In this document: in pieces, positions 9,482 to 18,720 of the stretch
Numbering within the stretch: the stretch's first letter is position 1
Layout: every line of letters starts with the position of its first letter
Origin: Oleisolibacter albus
Lineage (GTDB): Bacteria > Pseudomonadota > Alphaproteobacteria > Azospirillales > Azospirillaceae
NCBI RefSeq assembly: GCF_003336875.1
Contig: NZ_QGNJ01000002.1
Location: forward strand, 1-64,000
DNA: 64,000 nucleotides
Direction: 5' to 3'
Notes under the pieces: model-generated
Database searches by the model: none
The model's input: the letters and a program-made list of their open reading frames with translations, nothing else
What the model was told of the DNA's origin: nothing
Made by a program: the position numbers and the translations under genes

Positions 9482-9557
9482 TGGTGGGCGCGGGTGGAAT
9501 CGAACCACCGACCTCTCGCTTATCAGGCGAGTGCTCTAACCCCTGAGCTACGCGCCC
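9482..9557 (-). tRNA. tRNA-Ile (GAT)
   Basis: The minus-strand 76-nt cloverleaf has acceptor GGGCGCG pairing CGCGCCC, D arm AGCTCAGGGGTTAGAGC, anticodon stem CTCGC/GCGAG with loop CTGATAA (anticodon GAT), T arm GGTTCGATTCC and encoded CCA. In this group tRNA-Ile(GAT) is normally in the 16S-23S spacer, so a lone copy next to ileS is unusual. Confidence 0.95.
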
Positions 9558-9780
9558 GTCCGTGGGGCGCTGAGATAGACAGGCTGGCGCGACCTGTCAA
9601 GCGCTTTCGTTGATTTTGTGATGATGCGGTTACAGACGGGGCGCCGGCGGCCGGTTCTTCCGGCCGGTCCGGGCACTCCGCCGCCCGTGTCCGGGCCGCC
9701 TTCGCCATTGGGGGAAGCTGGTCCGGCCCCGGCCCGGCCCCATATGCCGGAATGGGAACCATGCACCGGGGGAGGGGATC

Positions 9781-10383
9781 ATGGGTTGGGCACGGGCCGT
9801 GGGGATGGCGGCGATGATCGGCGGGCTGTGGCTGGGCGGGTCGTCTGTGGCGTGGGCCGAACCGCAGCGCTTCGATGTCGATCCCGACCATGCCAGCATC
9901 GGCTTCCTGGTCAGCCATGCGGGCTTCGCCAGGGTGCTGGGCCAGTTCCTTGAGGTGGAAGGCGGCTTCACCTTCGACGAGCCGTCGGGGACCGTGTCCG
10001 ATATCCGCATCGCGGTGGAGACCGACAGTGTCTTCACCGGGCACAAGGCCCGCGATGCCCATCTGCGCAAGAAGGACTTCCTCTGGGCCGATGAGCATCC
10101 GACCATGATCTTCGTCGGCCGCCGTGCCGAGCGGACCGGGGAGCGCACGGGGCGGATCGAGGGCGACCTGACCCTGCGCGGCGTCACCCGGCCGGTGACC
10201 TTGGATGTGACCCTGAACCGCACCGGCCCCTATCCCTTCGGCGATCGCCATTACGCCGTCGGTATCTCCGCCCGCGGCAGCATCCGCCGCAGCGATTTCG
10301 GCATGAATTATGGCGTGGCCGACGGTCTGGTGGGCGACGTGGTGGAGATCCTGGTGGAGATGGAAGGAAAGCGGCAGCCCTGA
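9781..10383 (+). CDS. YceI family periplasmic lipid-binding protein
   Basis: YceI proteins are secreted lipocalin-like barrels that bind isoprenoid or fatty-acid lipids. The 200-aa product starts with a signal peptide (cleavage likely after SVAWA, residue 26). Then come FDVDPDHASIGFLVSHAGF, the conserved HLRKKDFLWADEHPTMIF region and TLRGVTRPVTLDV. A SIRRSDFGMNYGV block near the C terminus is also typical. A purine-rich GGGGGAGGGG precedes ATG 9781. Its ligand is not predictable. Confidence 0.92.
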   Translation: MGWARAVGMAAMIGGLWLGGSSVAWAEPQRFDVDPDHASIGFLVSHAGFARVLGQFLEVEGGFTFDEPSGTVSDIRIAVETDSVFTGHKARDAHLRKKDFLWADEHPTMIFVGRRAERTGERTGRIEGDLTLRGVTRPVTLDVTLNRTGPYPFGDRHYAVGISARGSIRRSDFGMNYGVADGLVGDVVEILVEMEGKRQP

Positions 10384-10507
10384 CCCGGCAGGTCGGGTTC
10401 CTTTCGCCCATGCTCGATTGCGCCAGCGTCTTTCCGGGCAGGGCGTTTGCCACCCTGGCAGGAAGGGGGTATCAAGACACAATGGCGCAATCGGGCGGGT
10501 TTCCAGC

Positions 10508-13500
10508 ATGTGTGGCGTAGCGGGCTTTCTGTCGAATCAGACCTGGCGGGATGCCGTGGATCTGTCCTGGCTGACGGCGGCCTGTGCCGCCGTTGAGCAG
10601 GTGTCCGCGACCGACCCGGCTGCCATGGCTGCGGCGCTGGACGCGCTGGCCGCCCGCTTCGGCGATCTGATGGCCTTCGGGACCCATGCGGCCCTGCTGG
10701 CCGATGCCGGCCTGCGCCAGCAGGTGACGGACGCAGCCACCGGGCTGGAGCGTCTGGAGCAGGCGGTGCGCCAGGGGCCGCAGGCCCGCGAGCCGGCACA
10801 GGAGCGTCTGGCCGAGCGGCTGCGCGACTATGCCTGGCAGCTGCGCCACGAGCTGGTGGACAATCTCGGCCGCTGCCAGGCCCTGCTGGCCGCTGTGGAC
10901 GGCCCGGTGCGGCCGCAGCAGTTCGTGGCCTGGGGCATCGAGCAGGTGCTGGAGAATCTCGACCGGCTGGAGGTGCGGGGCCGCGACAGCGCCGGCATCG
11001 CCGTGCAGATCCATCTCGACCGGTTGGATGACACGGATGCCGCGGCCATCGGCGCGTGCATCGCCGCCGGCCGCGGCGGTTTCGACCGCGACGGTTCGGT
11101 GGTGCTGCACCGGCTGGCCGATGGCGGCGCCACCGTGCGTTTCGCCTACAAGACGGCCCAGCTGATCGGCCGGCTCGGCGACAATGGCGCCGCGATCCGG
11201 GCCCGCATCGCCGGTGACAGGCTGCTGTGGTCGGTTGCGGCCCAGGCGGCGGCGCTGACTGCCCTCGCCCATACGCGCTGGGCCAGCCATGGCGCCATCA
11301 CCCTGCCCAACTGCCATCCGCTGAACGGGCGTCTGGCCGGCGACAATGCCCCGGCCCTGTCGGGCGATGCCGACACCATGGCCGTGCTCAATGGCGACGT
11401 GGACAATTACCGCGGCCTCAAGGAAGCCCTGGTGGAGGCGTCCGGGCAGGCCATCGAGGCCGAGGTGACCACCGACGCCAAGATCATCCCCGTGGTCTTC
11501 CGCCTGATCCCCGGCTCCGGCACGGCGGAGCGGGTGCTGTCGACCCTGCGCCGGCTGGAAGGCTCGGTCGCCATCGCCCTGATGCATCCGGAGGAGCCGG
11601 GACGCCTGCATCTGGGCCAGAAGGGGTCAGGACAGAGCCTGTTCGTGGCCACTGTGGCTGACGGTCTGATCCTGGCGTCGGAGAATTACGGGCTGGCGCC
11701 GCGCGCCCGCGCCTCGGTGCCGCTGGCCAAGGTGGAACAGGGCGGGCTGTCGGTGGTGCTGTCCACCCGTCCCGGCGAACCCGCCCTGTCGGCCCGCACC
11801 ATCGATGATGGCGCTCCGGCCACGCTGAAGGCGGAGAGCATCGAGATCTTCAGCCGCGACATCTTCCGCGGCGCGTTCGAGCACTTCTTCGAGAAGGAGG
11901 TGCATGAAAGCGCCGACAGCGTGCGCAAGACACTGGTGGGCCGCTACCGCCGGCAGGGCCGGCGGGTGGACTTCCAGACGGCGGAGGCCGGCGAGGCGGG
12001 GCTGTGGGCCGCGCTGCGCGGCCGGCTGACCGATCCGGGCCGCCCGGCCGTCCGCCGCATCTATGTCACCGGGCAGGGGACGGCGGCCATCGCCGGCACC
12101 GGCATCGCCCATCTGCTGCGTCAGGCCCTGGCCGGCACCGCCATCCATGTGGAGGCCGCCAAGGCCTCGGAACTGTCCTCCGATCTGGAGGGGCGGCGCC
12201 TGGAGGACACGCTGGTCATCGCCATCAGCCAGTCCGGCACCACCACCGACACCAACCGCACGGTCGATCTGGCCCGCGCCGCCGGCGCCTGGATCCATGC
12301 CATCGTCAACCGGCGCAACAGCCCGCTGGTGCGCAAGGCCGACAGCCACCTGTTCACCAGCGACGGCCGCGACATCGAGATGGCCGTGGCCTCGACCAAG
12401 GCCTTCTACAGCCAGGTGGCGGCGGGCAAGCTGACGGCGCTGTGCATGGCCGATGTGCTGGGGACCCTGTCACCGGGGCAGATCCAGGAGGAGCTGGTGG
12501 CGCTGGAGGGGCTGCCGGCGCGCATCCGCGAGGTGCTGGCGGACGAGGCTTCCATCGCCGCCTGTGCCGAGCGCTACGCCCCGTGCAACCGCTACTGGGC
12601 CGTGGTCGGAAACGGCCCCAACAAGATCGCGGCGGAGGAGATCCGCATCAAACTGTCGGAGCTCTGCTACAAGTCGATCCCGGTGGACTATACCGAGGAC
12701 AAGAAGCACATCGACCTGTCCACCGAGCCGCTGACCCTGGTGGTGGCCAACGACCTGCCGCCCGCCCTGGCCCAGGACACCGCCAAGGAAGTGGCCATCT
12801 TCAAGGCCCACGCCGGCAAGCCCATCGTCATCGCCGCCAAGGGCGAGACCTGCTTCGACAGCTATGCCGAGGCGGTGATCCGCGTGCCGTCCGCCGGAGC
12901 GGGGCTGGATTTCGTGCTGGCCACCGTGGCCGGTCATCTCTGGGGGTTCCACGCCGCCCGCGCCATCGACCGCCGCTCGGCCCCGTTCAAGGCGATGGGG
13001 GTGGCGCTGGAACAGATGCTCGTTGCCGCCGGCAAGGACGGCCCGGTCGATGGGCTGGTGGATTCTGCCGCCTGCGCCGGTCTGGCGGAACAGGTGGAGG
13101 CGGAACTGGTCCGCATCGCCGCGGGTGAGCTGGACGCGGCCCTGCCGCCCCGTGCCGTGGCCGGTCTGGCCCGGCTGGGGCAGGCCCTGCGTGGCGGTGG
13201 CAGCCTGACCCCGGCCAAGCAGAGGGAGCTGCTGACTGCCGGCCCCGGCCTGCTGCGGACCCTGTTCGAGGAGACCAGCCGCCCCATCGACACCATCCGC
13301 CATCAGGCCAAGACGGTGACGGTGGGCATTTCCCGGCCGGGCCGCGAGTTGAGCCCGCTGCTGCTGGCCGTCCTGGCCGATCTGGGGATCGCGCCGGCCG
13401 CCCTGGCCGAGCATGACCGGCAGACGCTGCTGGCCCTGTCGCCGGTGCTGACGGCGGTGCCGTCGGGCATGCTCTACCATGTCCGCGGCGATGGGGTGGA

Positions 13501-13909
13501 GACGTTGCTGCAGGCCGGGCCGCGGTCCGGACAGGCTGTGGGCGTGCCGTCGGGCTATGACCGGGCCAAGCCGGCGGCGGGCAGCAAGCGCCGCGCCCTG
13601 CGCCTGGGCCGGGCCGTGCTGTCCAGCGGTCCGCAGGGCCGGGAGAATCTGCTGCTGCTGCCGATCTTCGCCGGGGCCGACTGGACGCTGCAGGGGTTGG
13701 CGCTGCTGCATGTGGAGTTGCTGGCCCAGGCCAGCCTGCAGCAGAAGGCCGCCCTGCTGAAGGAGCTGCGGCTCTATGAGGATCTGGTGGACGCCTATAA
13801 CGAGGCCGTCCATGGCGAGGCACGCGATGTCATGGCCTTCATCGCCGCGCAGTCCCCGCGCGACCTGGTCTTCGCGGCGCCGCAGGAGCTGCTGCGCGGG
13901 GTCCTGTGA
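10508..13909 (+). CDS. giant GlmS-like glutamine amidotransferase/SIS-domain protein
   Basis: This 1133-aa protein is built like glucosamine-6-phosphate synthase but much larger (GlmS is about 610 aa). It begins MCGVAGF, giving the Ntn-type catalytic Cys2 after Met removal. The conserved RGRDSAGIAV block, at residue 25 or so in GlmS, is here near 157 because of a helical insertion of about 130 residues. HTRWASHGAITLPNCHPL and LNGDVDNYRGLKEAL complete the glutaminase. Two SIS domains follow, from about 516 (ISQSGTTTDTN near 577) and about 698 (AEEIRIKLSELCYKS). The final 200 residues after about 920 look GAF-like and replace the usual GlmS tail. The start is the only one giving Cys2. Product and substrate are unknown. 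Confidence 0.75.
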   Translation: MCGVAGFLSNQTWRDAVDLSWLTAACAAVEQVSATDPAAMAAALDALAARFGDLMAFGTHAALLADAGLRQQVTDAATGLERLEQAVRQGPQAREPAQERLAERLRDYAWQLRHELVDNLGRCQALLAAVDGPVRPQQFVAWGIEQVLENLDRLEVRGRDSAGIAVQIHLDRLDDTDAAAIGACIAAGRGGFDRDGSVVLHRLADGGATVRFAYKTAQLIGRLGDNGAAIRARIAGDRLLWSVAAQAAALTALAHTRWASHGAITLPNCHPLNGRLAGDNAPALSGDADTMAVLNGDVDNYRGLKEALVEASGQAIEAEVTTDAKIIPVVFRLIPGSGTAERVLSTLRRLEGSVAIALMHPEEPGRLHLGQKGSGQSLFVATVADGLILASENYGLAPRARASVPLAKVEQGGLSVVLSTRPGEPALSARTIDDGAPATLKAESIEIFSRDIFRGAFEHFFEKEVHESADSVRKTLVGRYRRQGRRVDFQTAEAGEAGLWAALRGRLTDPGRPAVRRIYVTGQGTAAIAGTGIAHLLRQALAGTAIHVEAAKASELSSDLEGRRLEDTLVIAISQSGTTTDTNRTVDLARAAGAWIHAIVNRRNSPLVRKADSHLFTSDGRDIEMAVASTKAFYSQVAAGKLTALCMADVLGTLSPGQIQEELVALEGLPARIREVLADEASIAACAERYAPCNRYWAVVGNGPNKIAAEEIRIKLSELCYKSIPVDYTEDKKHIDLSTEPLTLVVANDLPPALAQDTAKEVAIFKAHAGKPIVIAAKGETCFDSYAEAVIRVPSAGAGLDFVLATVAGHLWGFHAARAIDRRSAPFKAMGVALEQMLVAAGKDGPVDGLVDSAACAGLAEQVEAELVRIAAGELDAALPPRAVAGLARLGQALRGGGSLTPAKQRELLTAGPGLLRTLFEETSRPIDTIRHQAKTVTVGISRPGRELSPLLLAVLADLGIAPAALAEHDRQTLLALSPVLTAVPSGMLYHVRGDGVETLLQAGPRSGQAVGVPSGYDRAKPAAGSKRRALRLGRAVLSSGPQGRENLLLLPIFAGADWTLQGLALLHVELLAQASLQQKAALLKELRLYEDLVDAYNEAVHGEARDVMAFIAAQSPRDLVFAAPQELLRGVL

Positions 13910-14016
13910 TCTCTCCTGCGTGACAAAACAGGCTGGAACGGCTTGATCGGGCGGGATCGTTAACCAGCCGGAAAGTTCCGGCGCCGCATGCTGTCCCCGG
14001 TTCCCGGAGGATGGTC

Positions 14017-14640
14017 ATGCGGTCTGCCGTCATCGCCCTGCTGCTGTTCCTGCTGCCCCAGCCGGGCAGGGCCGATGAGCAGGCCGGTCCGGCGGCGCTG
14101 CCGGATCTGCCGTCGGCCAGCCTGACGGCCGGGCAGCAGGGCGACGCGGCGGTCCTGACCATCGATGGCATCATCACGCCGGAGCTGGCCCGGCGGTTCG
14201 ATGCCGCCATGGCGGCACTGCCGCCGGGCCAGCCGCTGCTGCTGGATCTGTCCAGCCCCGGCGGCTACACCGAGGCCGGCTATGCCATGATCGACCGGCT
14301 GCTGGCGGAGCGGACGGCCGGCCGCCAGGTGGCCACCTTCGTGCGCGGCGGCCATGCCTGCGAGAGCATGTGCGTCGGCCTCTATATGGCGGGACAGACC
14401 CGCTATGCCGCGCCGGATGCCACTTTCATGGTCCATGCGCCACGCGGTCTGAACAGTGGCACCGTCACGGTGAAATCCACAGGCCGCATGATCGCCCGGC
14501 TGCTGGATCTGGGCGCGTCGGCCGCCTGGATCGACCGGGTGAAGCAGGACGGCGGCTTCAGTGGCCGCAAGGACTTCCGCGGCACGGCCGCGATGCTGGT
14601 GGCCGACGGCAGCAACGTGGTGACGGTGCTGCTGCCCTGA
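14017..14640 (+). CDS. secreted ClpP/crotonase-fold protease-like protein
   Basis: A 207-aa protein with an N-terminal signal peptide (MRSAVIALLLFLL, cleavage near GRADE). The rest resembles periplasmic ClpP-like proteins. LLLDLSSPGGYTEAG near residue 75 matches the oxyanion-hole loop. HACESMCVG holds a likely nucleophile Ser117, and FMVHAPRG holds His140, a spacing close to that in ClpP. No Clp ATPase partner could reach it outside the cytoplasm. Start: GGAGG lies directly against ATG 14011, so ATG 14017, six bases further on, is better placed. Substrate unknown. Confidence 0.72.
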   Translation: MRSAVIALLLFLLPQPGRADEQAGPAALPDLPSASLTAGQQGDAAVLTIDGIITPELARRFDAAMAALPPGQPLLLDLSSPGGYTEAGYAMIDRLLAERTAGRQVATFVRGGHACESMCVGLYMAGQTRYAAPDATFMVHAPRGLNSGTVTVKSTGRMIARLLDLGASAAWIDRVKQDGGFSGRKDFRGTAAMLVADGSNVVTVLLP

Positions 14641-14711
14641 GCGGCGGCTTGCCGCCAGCCCACAGCCCTGACAGACTGTCATCGTTGTGTCTTTCAGCCT
14701 GTGGTGGCGGT

Positions 14712-17375
14712 GTGGATCTTCTGCTCCTCCAGGCCGGTCTGGATGCCGTATCGGACGGGGTTGCCCTGTTCGATCCCGATGCGCGTCTGGTGCTGGCCAA
14801 TAGCCGGTTCTGCGCGCTTTTTCCCGGCAGCGCCGCATCCATCATGCCCGGCCAGACCTATGAGGTGCTGCTGCGGCGGGCGGTGGAGGCCGGTGACATC
14901 CTCTATCCCGTCGATCTGGACGCCGACGGTTATGTGCGGCAGCAGTTGGCAGGATTCCGCGCGCCGGGGCCACCGTTCGAATTCCGCCTGCGGGACGGCC
15001 GCATCATCCGCGGGCTGGACCGGCGCCAGTCCGATGGCAGCACCGTCTGTATCCGCAGCGATCTCAGCGCGCTGCGGCGCTGCGAACAGGGGCTGGCCGA
15101 TTCCGATGCCCGCCACCGCCAGCTGCTGGAGCTGTCGCCGGGTGGCATCATCATCCATGACCAGCGCGGGATCGGCCGCTTCATCAACCGGGCCGGGCGG
15201 CGCATGCTGGGTCTGGACGAGGCGGACAATATCGGCCGCCTGACCCTGCTGCATTTCACCCCGCCGGAAACCCGCCCGCTGGTGGAGGCGTTGCTGCGGC
15301 GGGTGCTGACCGGGGAGGTGATCCGGCAGCGCCGGCTGCCCATGCGCCGCCGGGACGGAACCGTCATCACGCTGGAGCTGTCCTTCGTTCCCTTCTTCGC
15401 CGAAGGGGAGCGGCAGGTTCTGGTGCTGTTCCTGGACATCACGGCGGAGACGGCGGCCCATCTGCGCCTGCGTGAAAGCGAAGCCAGGGCCCGCAGCATC
15501 CTGGACACGGCGCTGGATTGCATCGTCAGCATCGATGCCGACGGGCTGATCCAGGAGTTCAACCCGGCGGCCGAGCGTATTCTAGGGTGGCGCCGGGTCG
15601 AGGCCGTGGGCCGGTCCCTGGTGGCCCTGATCGCGCCGCCGGGGCAGGCGGCGGACCATGTGCTGTCGCCGGAGCGGCTGCGGTCCGATGATACGGTCCT
15701 GGGCCGCCGGGTCGAGCTGGAGGTGATGCACCGGGACGGTCACCGGCTGCCGGTCGAGCTGGCCGTCACCGCCGTGCCGCTGGGGCCGGGGCGGCGCTAC
15801 ACCGCCTATCTGCGCGATCTCAGCGAGGCCAAGCGCATCCGCCGCGAGGTGGAGGACAAGACGCGCATCCTGGAAGCGATGATGGAGAGCGTCGGCATCG
15901 GGATCGAGGTCTATGACGCCGAGGGACAATTGCTGCTGGCCAACCGCCGTCTGGCGGAGCTGCTGGATCTTCCGCCCGACATGCTGCGGCCCGGCATGCG
16001 CGACATCGAGGTGCTGCGCTGGCTGGCCGAGCATGGCGAATATCCCGGCGAGACCGTGGAGGAAAGCCTGGCCGACTATGACCGGCTGAAGCGCGCCGGT
16101 GTCTGTTTTTCCGAGCGGCGCCGGCCCACCGGCCAATGGCTGCAGGTCCGGCATTTTCCCATGGCCGGGGGCGGCTATGTCGCCCTGTTCGCCGACGTCA
16201 CCGAGCAGAAGGCGCTGGAGACCCAGTTGCAGCAATCCCAGAAGATGGAGGCGCTGGGGCAGCTGGCCGGGGGCATCGCCCATGATTTCAACAATCTGCT
16301 GTCCGTCATCGGCGGGTATGCCGGCATGGCCCGTCAGGCGGCGGGCGGTGACGGGCCGGTCCCCACCTATCTCGGCAAGATCCAGCGGGGGGTGGATCGG
16401 GCGGCGGCGCTGACCCGCGAATTGTTGGCCTTCTCGCGCCAGAAGGGGGGGCAGGCCCGGGTCGTCGATCTGGCCGCGGTGGTGCGCGACCAGGAATTCC
16501 TGCTGAAGCCGCTGCTGGGGGCCGGTATCCGCCTGACGGTGACCGTGCCCGCGCGGCCGGTCTGGGTGGCGGTCGATCCCGATCTGGCGGCACAGGCGCT
16601 GGTCAATCTGGCCATCAACGGCCGCGACGCCATGGCCGGGGATGGACCGCTGGCGGTGCGTCTGGAGATCGTCGGATCGGGGCCGCCGGGGCTGGAGGAC
16701 CGCACCTGCGCCCTGTTGGCGGTGGAGGATCGCGGCTGCGGCATGGATGAGGTGGTCAAGGCCCGGATCTTCGATCCCTTCTTCACCACCAAACCACCGG
16801 GCCAGGGGACCGGGCTGGGGCTGTCCATGGTCTATGGCGTGCTGAAGCAGGCCAACGGTGCCGTGACCGTGGAGAGCGCGCCGGGCACGGGCGCCTGTTT
16901 CCGCTTGTGGTTCCCGCTGGCGGCGGAACCGGATGCCGACCCGGCCGGGATCGCGCCGGAATCCGCCGGGATCGATGGCGGCGGTGCCTGCCTTCTGGTG
17001 GCCGAGGATGAACCCGATCTGCTGGAGATCATCCGGACCTGCCTGGAAGCGGCCGGATACCGCGTCCGCTGCGCCACCGACGGGGTGGAGGCACTGGAAC
17101 GGCTGGAGGAGGGCGGGGTCGATCTGCTGCTGAGCGATCTGGTCATGCCCAATCTGGGGGGCTTGCGCCTGACGCAACTGGTTCGGGAGCTCTATCCCGA
17201 CCTGCCGGTGGTGCTGATGACGGGCTATGCCGGCCGGAGCGGTGGTGGCGGACCGATTGACCTCCCGCAAAACGTGCCGATGATCTATAAACCCTTCGAG
17301 CCTTCCCATCTGTCGGAGCTCATCGCCCGGACCCTGGCCGGGCAGACGCCGTGCCGGACGGAGCCGCTTGCATGA
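14712..17375 (+). CDS. PAS-domain hybrid sensor histidine kinase
   Basis: A soluble sensor kinase of about 887 aa with no membrane segment. Several PAS domains occupy residues 1-500 (for example DAVSDGVALFDPDARLVLAN at the start and MMESVGIGIEVYDAEGQLLLAN near 395). The HisKA box MEALGQLAGGIAHDFNNLLS has phospho-acceptor His524 and is of the HDFNN class. A HATPase domain follows (LALVNLAINGRDAM, GTGLGLSMVYG). The C-terminal receiver has LLLSDLVMP with Asp809. The reading frame extends upstream to 14370 inside the previous gene. I chose GTG 14712 because the PAS homology begins there; TTG 14685 is an alternative, and neither has a clear ribosome-binding site. A response regulator overlaps its stop codon. 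Confidence 0.88.
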   Translation: MDLLLLQAGLDAVSDGVALFDPDARLVLANSRFCALFPGSAASIMPGQTYEVLLRRAVEAGDILYPVDLDADGYVRQQLAGFRAPGPPFEFRLRDGRIIRGLDRRQSDGSTVCIRSDLSALRRCEQGLADSDARHRQLLELSPGGIIIHDQRGIGRFINRAGRRMLGLDEADNIGRLTLLHFTPPETRPLVEALLRRVLTGEVIRQRRLPMRRRDGTVITLELSFVPFFAEGERQVLVLFLDITAETAAHLRLRESEARARSILDTALDCIVSIDADGLIQEFNPAAERILGWRRVEAVGRSLVALIAPPGQAADHVLSPERLRSDDTVLGRRVELEVMHRDGHRLPVELAVTAVPLGPGRRYTAYLRDLSEAKRIRREVEDKTRILEAMMESVGIGIEVYDAEGQLLLANRRLAELLDLPPDMLRPGMRDIEVLRWLAEHGEYPGETVEESLADYDRLKRAGVCFSERRRPTGQWLQVRHFPMAGGGYVALFADVTEQKALETQLQQSQKMEALGQLAGGIAHDFNNLLSVIGGYAGMARQAAGGDGPVPTYLGKIQRGVDRAAALTRELLAFSRQKGGQARVVDLAAVVRDQEFLLKPLLGAGIRLTVTVPARPVWVAVDPDLAAQALVNLAINGRDAMAGDGPLAVRLEIVGSGPPGLEDRTCALLAVEDRGCGMDEVVKARIFDPFFTTKPPGQGTGLGLSMVYGVLKQANGAVTVESAPGTGACFRLWFPLAAEPDADPAGIAPESAGIDGGGACLLVAEDEPDLLEIIRTCLEAAGYRVRCATDGVEALERLEEGGVDLLLSDLVMPNLGGLRLTQLVRELYPDLPVVLMTGYAGRSGGGGPIDLPQNVPMIYKPFEPSHLSELIARTLAGQTPCRTEPLA

Positions 17376-17806
17376 CCCGCCTTTACATTCCCGAAGATCC
17401 GATCCGCAGCCTGCGGGTCCTGGTCGTCGAGGATCAGATGCAGACCCGGGGCTGGATCGTCGACATGCTGCGGGTCATGGGCATCCGCGAGGTGCTGGCC
17501 GCGGCCGATGGCGTCGATGCGCTGCGCCTGGTCAAGGAACAGGTGCGCATGATCGATCTCATCATCTGTGACTGGGCCATGCCGCGCATGACGGGCATCG
17601 ATCTGCTGGCCGCGGTGCGTCAGATCGAGCCGGAGATGCCCTTCATCATGGAAACCGGACATGGCACCCGCGACCATGTCATGGCCGCGCGCCAGCACGG
17701 GGTGACCGCCTTCATCGTCAAGCCCTTCTCCGCCGCACAGCTGGAGGCGAAGGTCCGGATGGTGGCCAAGGGCCGCCCGCCGCGGATGATCGCCGGCTCC
17801 TACTGA
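17372..17806 (+). CDS. CheY-like single-domain response regulator
   Basis: A 144-aa receiver domain without an output domain. LRVLVVEDQ holds the acidic pair, LIICDWAMPRMTG has the phosphorylation site Asp67, and AFIVKPFS has the conserved Lys. ATG 17372 overlaps the TGA of the hybrid kinase (ATGA), implying translational coupling, so it is probably a downstream relay partner of that kinase. In the receiver the usual Thr/Ser-Gly motif appears as METGHG. Confidence 0.92.
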   Translation: MTRLYIPEDPIRSLRVLVVEDQMQTRGWIVDMLRVMGIREVLAAADGVDALRLVKEQVRMIDLIICDWAMPRMTGIDLLAAVRQIEPEMPFIMETGHGTRDHVMAARQHGVTAFIVKPFSAAQLEAKVRMVAKGRPPRMIAGSY

Positions 17807-17931
17807 CCGGTGCATCTGCCGCAACAGTCCGTCGCCATATCGGCGGATTATCCTGTGCCTGCCCGTGTGGAACAGTGGTCCGTAGCGAAGCCGGCCTGTC
17901 AGGGCCGGCCGATCTGCCGAGGACCCGCCCG

Positions 17932-18708
17932 ATGACCGCACTTCCCGCCCTGTTCCTGTCCCATGGTTCGCCGATGCTGGTGGTGGAGGACGGGCCGGCC
18001 CACCGTTTTCTTGGTCATCTGGGCGCCGCCTTGCCCCGGCCCCGCGCCATCCTGGCGGTGTCGGCCCATTGGAGCACGGCCCAGCCCGTGCTGTCCGCCG
18101 CGGCCCAGCCGGACACCATCCACGATTTCGGCGGCTTTCCGCCGCTGCTCTACCAGATGCGCTACCCGGCCCCGGGCGCACCGGATCTGGCCGTGGCCGT
18201 GGCGCAGCGTCTGACCGCCGCCGGGCTGCCGGCGGCCCTGCATGCCGATCGCGGCCTCGACCATGGAGCCTGGGTGCCGTTGACACTCATCTATCCCGGG
18301 GCCGACATCCCGGTGCTGCAACTGTCGATCCAGCGGCACCGCGATCCGGCCCATCATCTGGCCCTGGGTGAGGCCTTGCGGCCCCTGCGGGACGAGGGTG
18401 TGCTGATCCTGGCGTCCGGCGCCCTGACCCACAATCTGGGCGAGATCACCGGCCGTGGCGCGGTGGCGCCGGCCTGGGTGCAGTCCTTCGCCGACTGGAT
18501 GGGGACAGCGTTGCTGGAGGGACGGCGGGCCGATCTGCTGGCGTACCGGGCGCGGGCGCCGCATGCCGCCCGCAACCATCCCACCGATGAGCATCTGCTG
18601 CCGCTGTTCACCGCGCTGGGCGCGGGAACGCCGGGCGTCCCGCCCCGCGTCCTGCATCGCAGCACCACCTATGGCGTGCTGGCCATGGACGCCTTCGCCT
18701 TCGCGTGA
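17932..18708 (+). CDS. DODA-type extradiol aromatic ring-opening dioxygenase (LigB family)
   Basis: Members of this class III extradiol dioxygenase family, such as E. coli YgiD, open catechol rings like DOPA using non-haem Fe or Zn. The 258-aa protein has FLSHGSPM near residue 9 (metal His), VSAHW near 44, DRGLDHGAWVPL near 108 and SGALTHNLGE near 163, covering the expected metal and catalytic His residues. The start at ATG 17932 follows GAGGA by eight bases. It faces the DUF1178 gene across a 12-bp gap. The natural substrate is unknown. Confidence 0.92.
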   Translation: MTALPALFLSHGSPMLVVEDGPAHRFLGHLGAALPRPRAILAVSAHWSTAQPVLSAAAQPDTIHDFGGFPPLLYQMRYPAPGAPDLAVAVAQRLTAAGLPAALHADRGLDHGAWVPLTLIYPGADIPVLQLSIQRHRDPAHHLALGEALRPLRDEGVLILASGALTHNLGEITGRGAVAPAWVQSFADWMGTALLEGRRADLLAYRARAPHAARNHPTDEHLLPLFTALGAGTPGVPPRVLHRSTTYGVLAMDAFAFA

Positions 18709-18720
18709 GGCCGATGCCGG

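Noticed and set aside
9482-9557. tRNA-Ile as an integration site for a genomic island
   Set aside because: No integrase gene and no repeat of the tRNA 3' end were found in the flanking sequence.
12470-13813. Long minus-strand frame opposite the GlmS-like gene
   Set aside because: Shadow frame with no family match; the plus strand has the conserved glutaminase and SIS motifs.
14370-14711. Upstream extension of the PAS hybrid kinase over the protease-like gene
   Set aside because: The extension lies in another frame of a well-supported gene and has no domain of its own; the PAS homology starts at about 14712.
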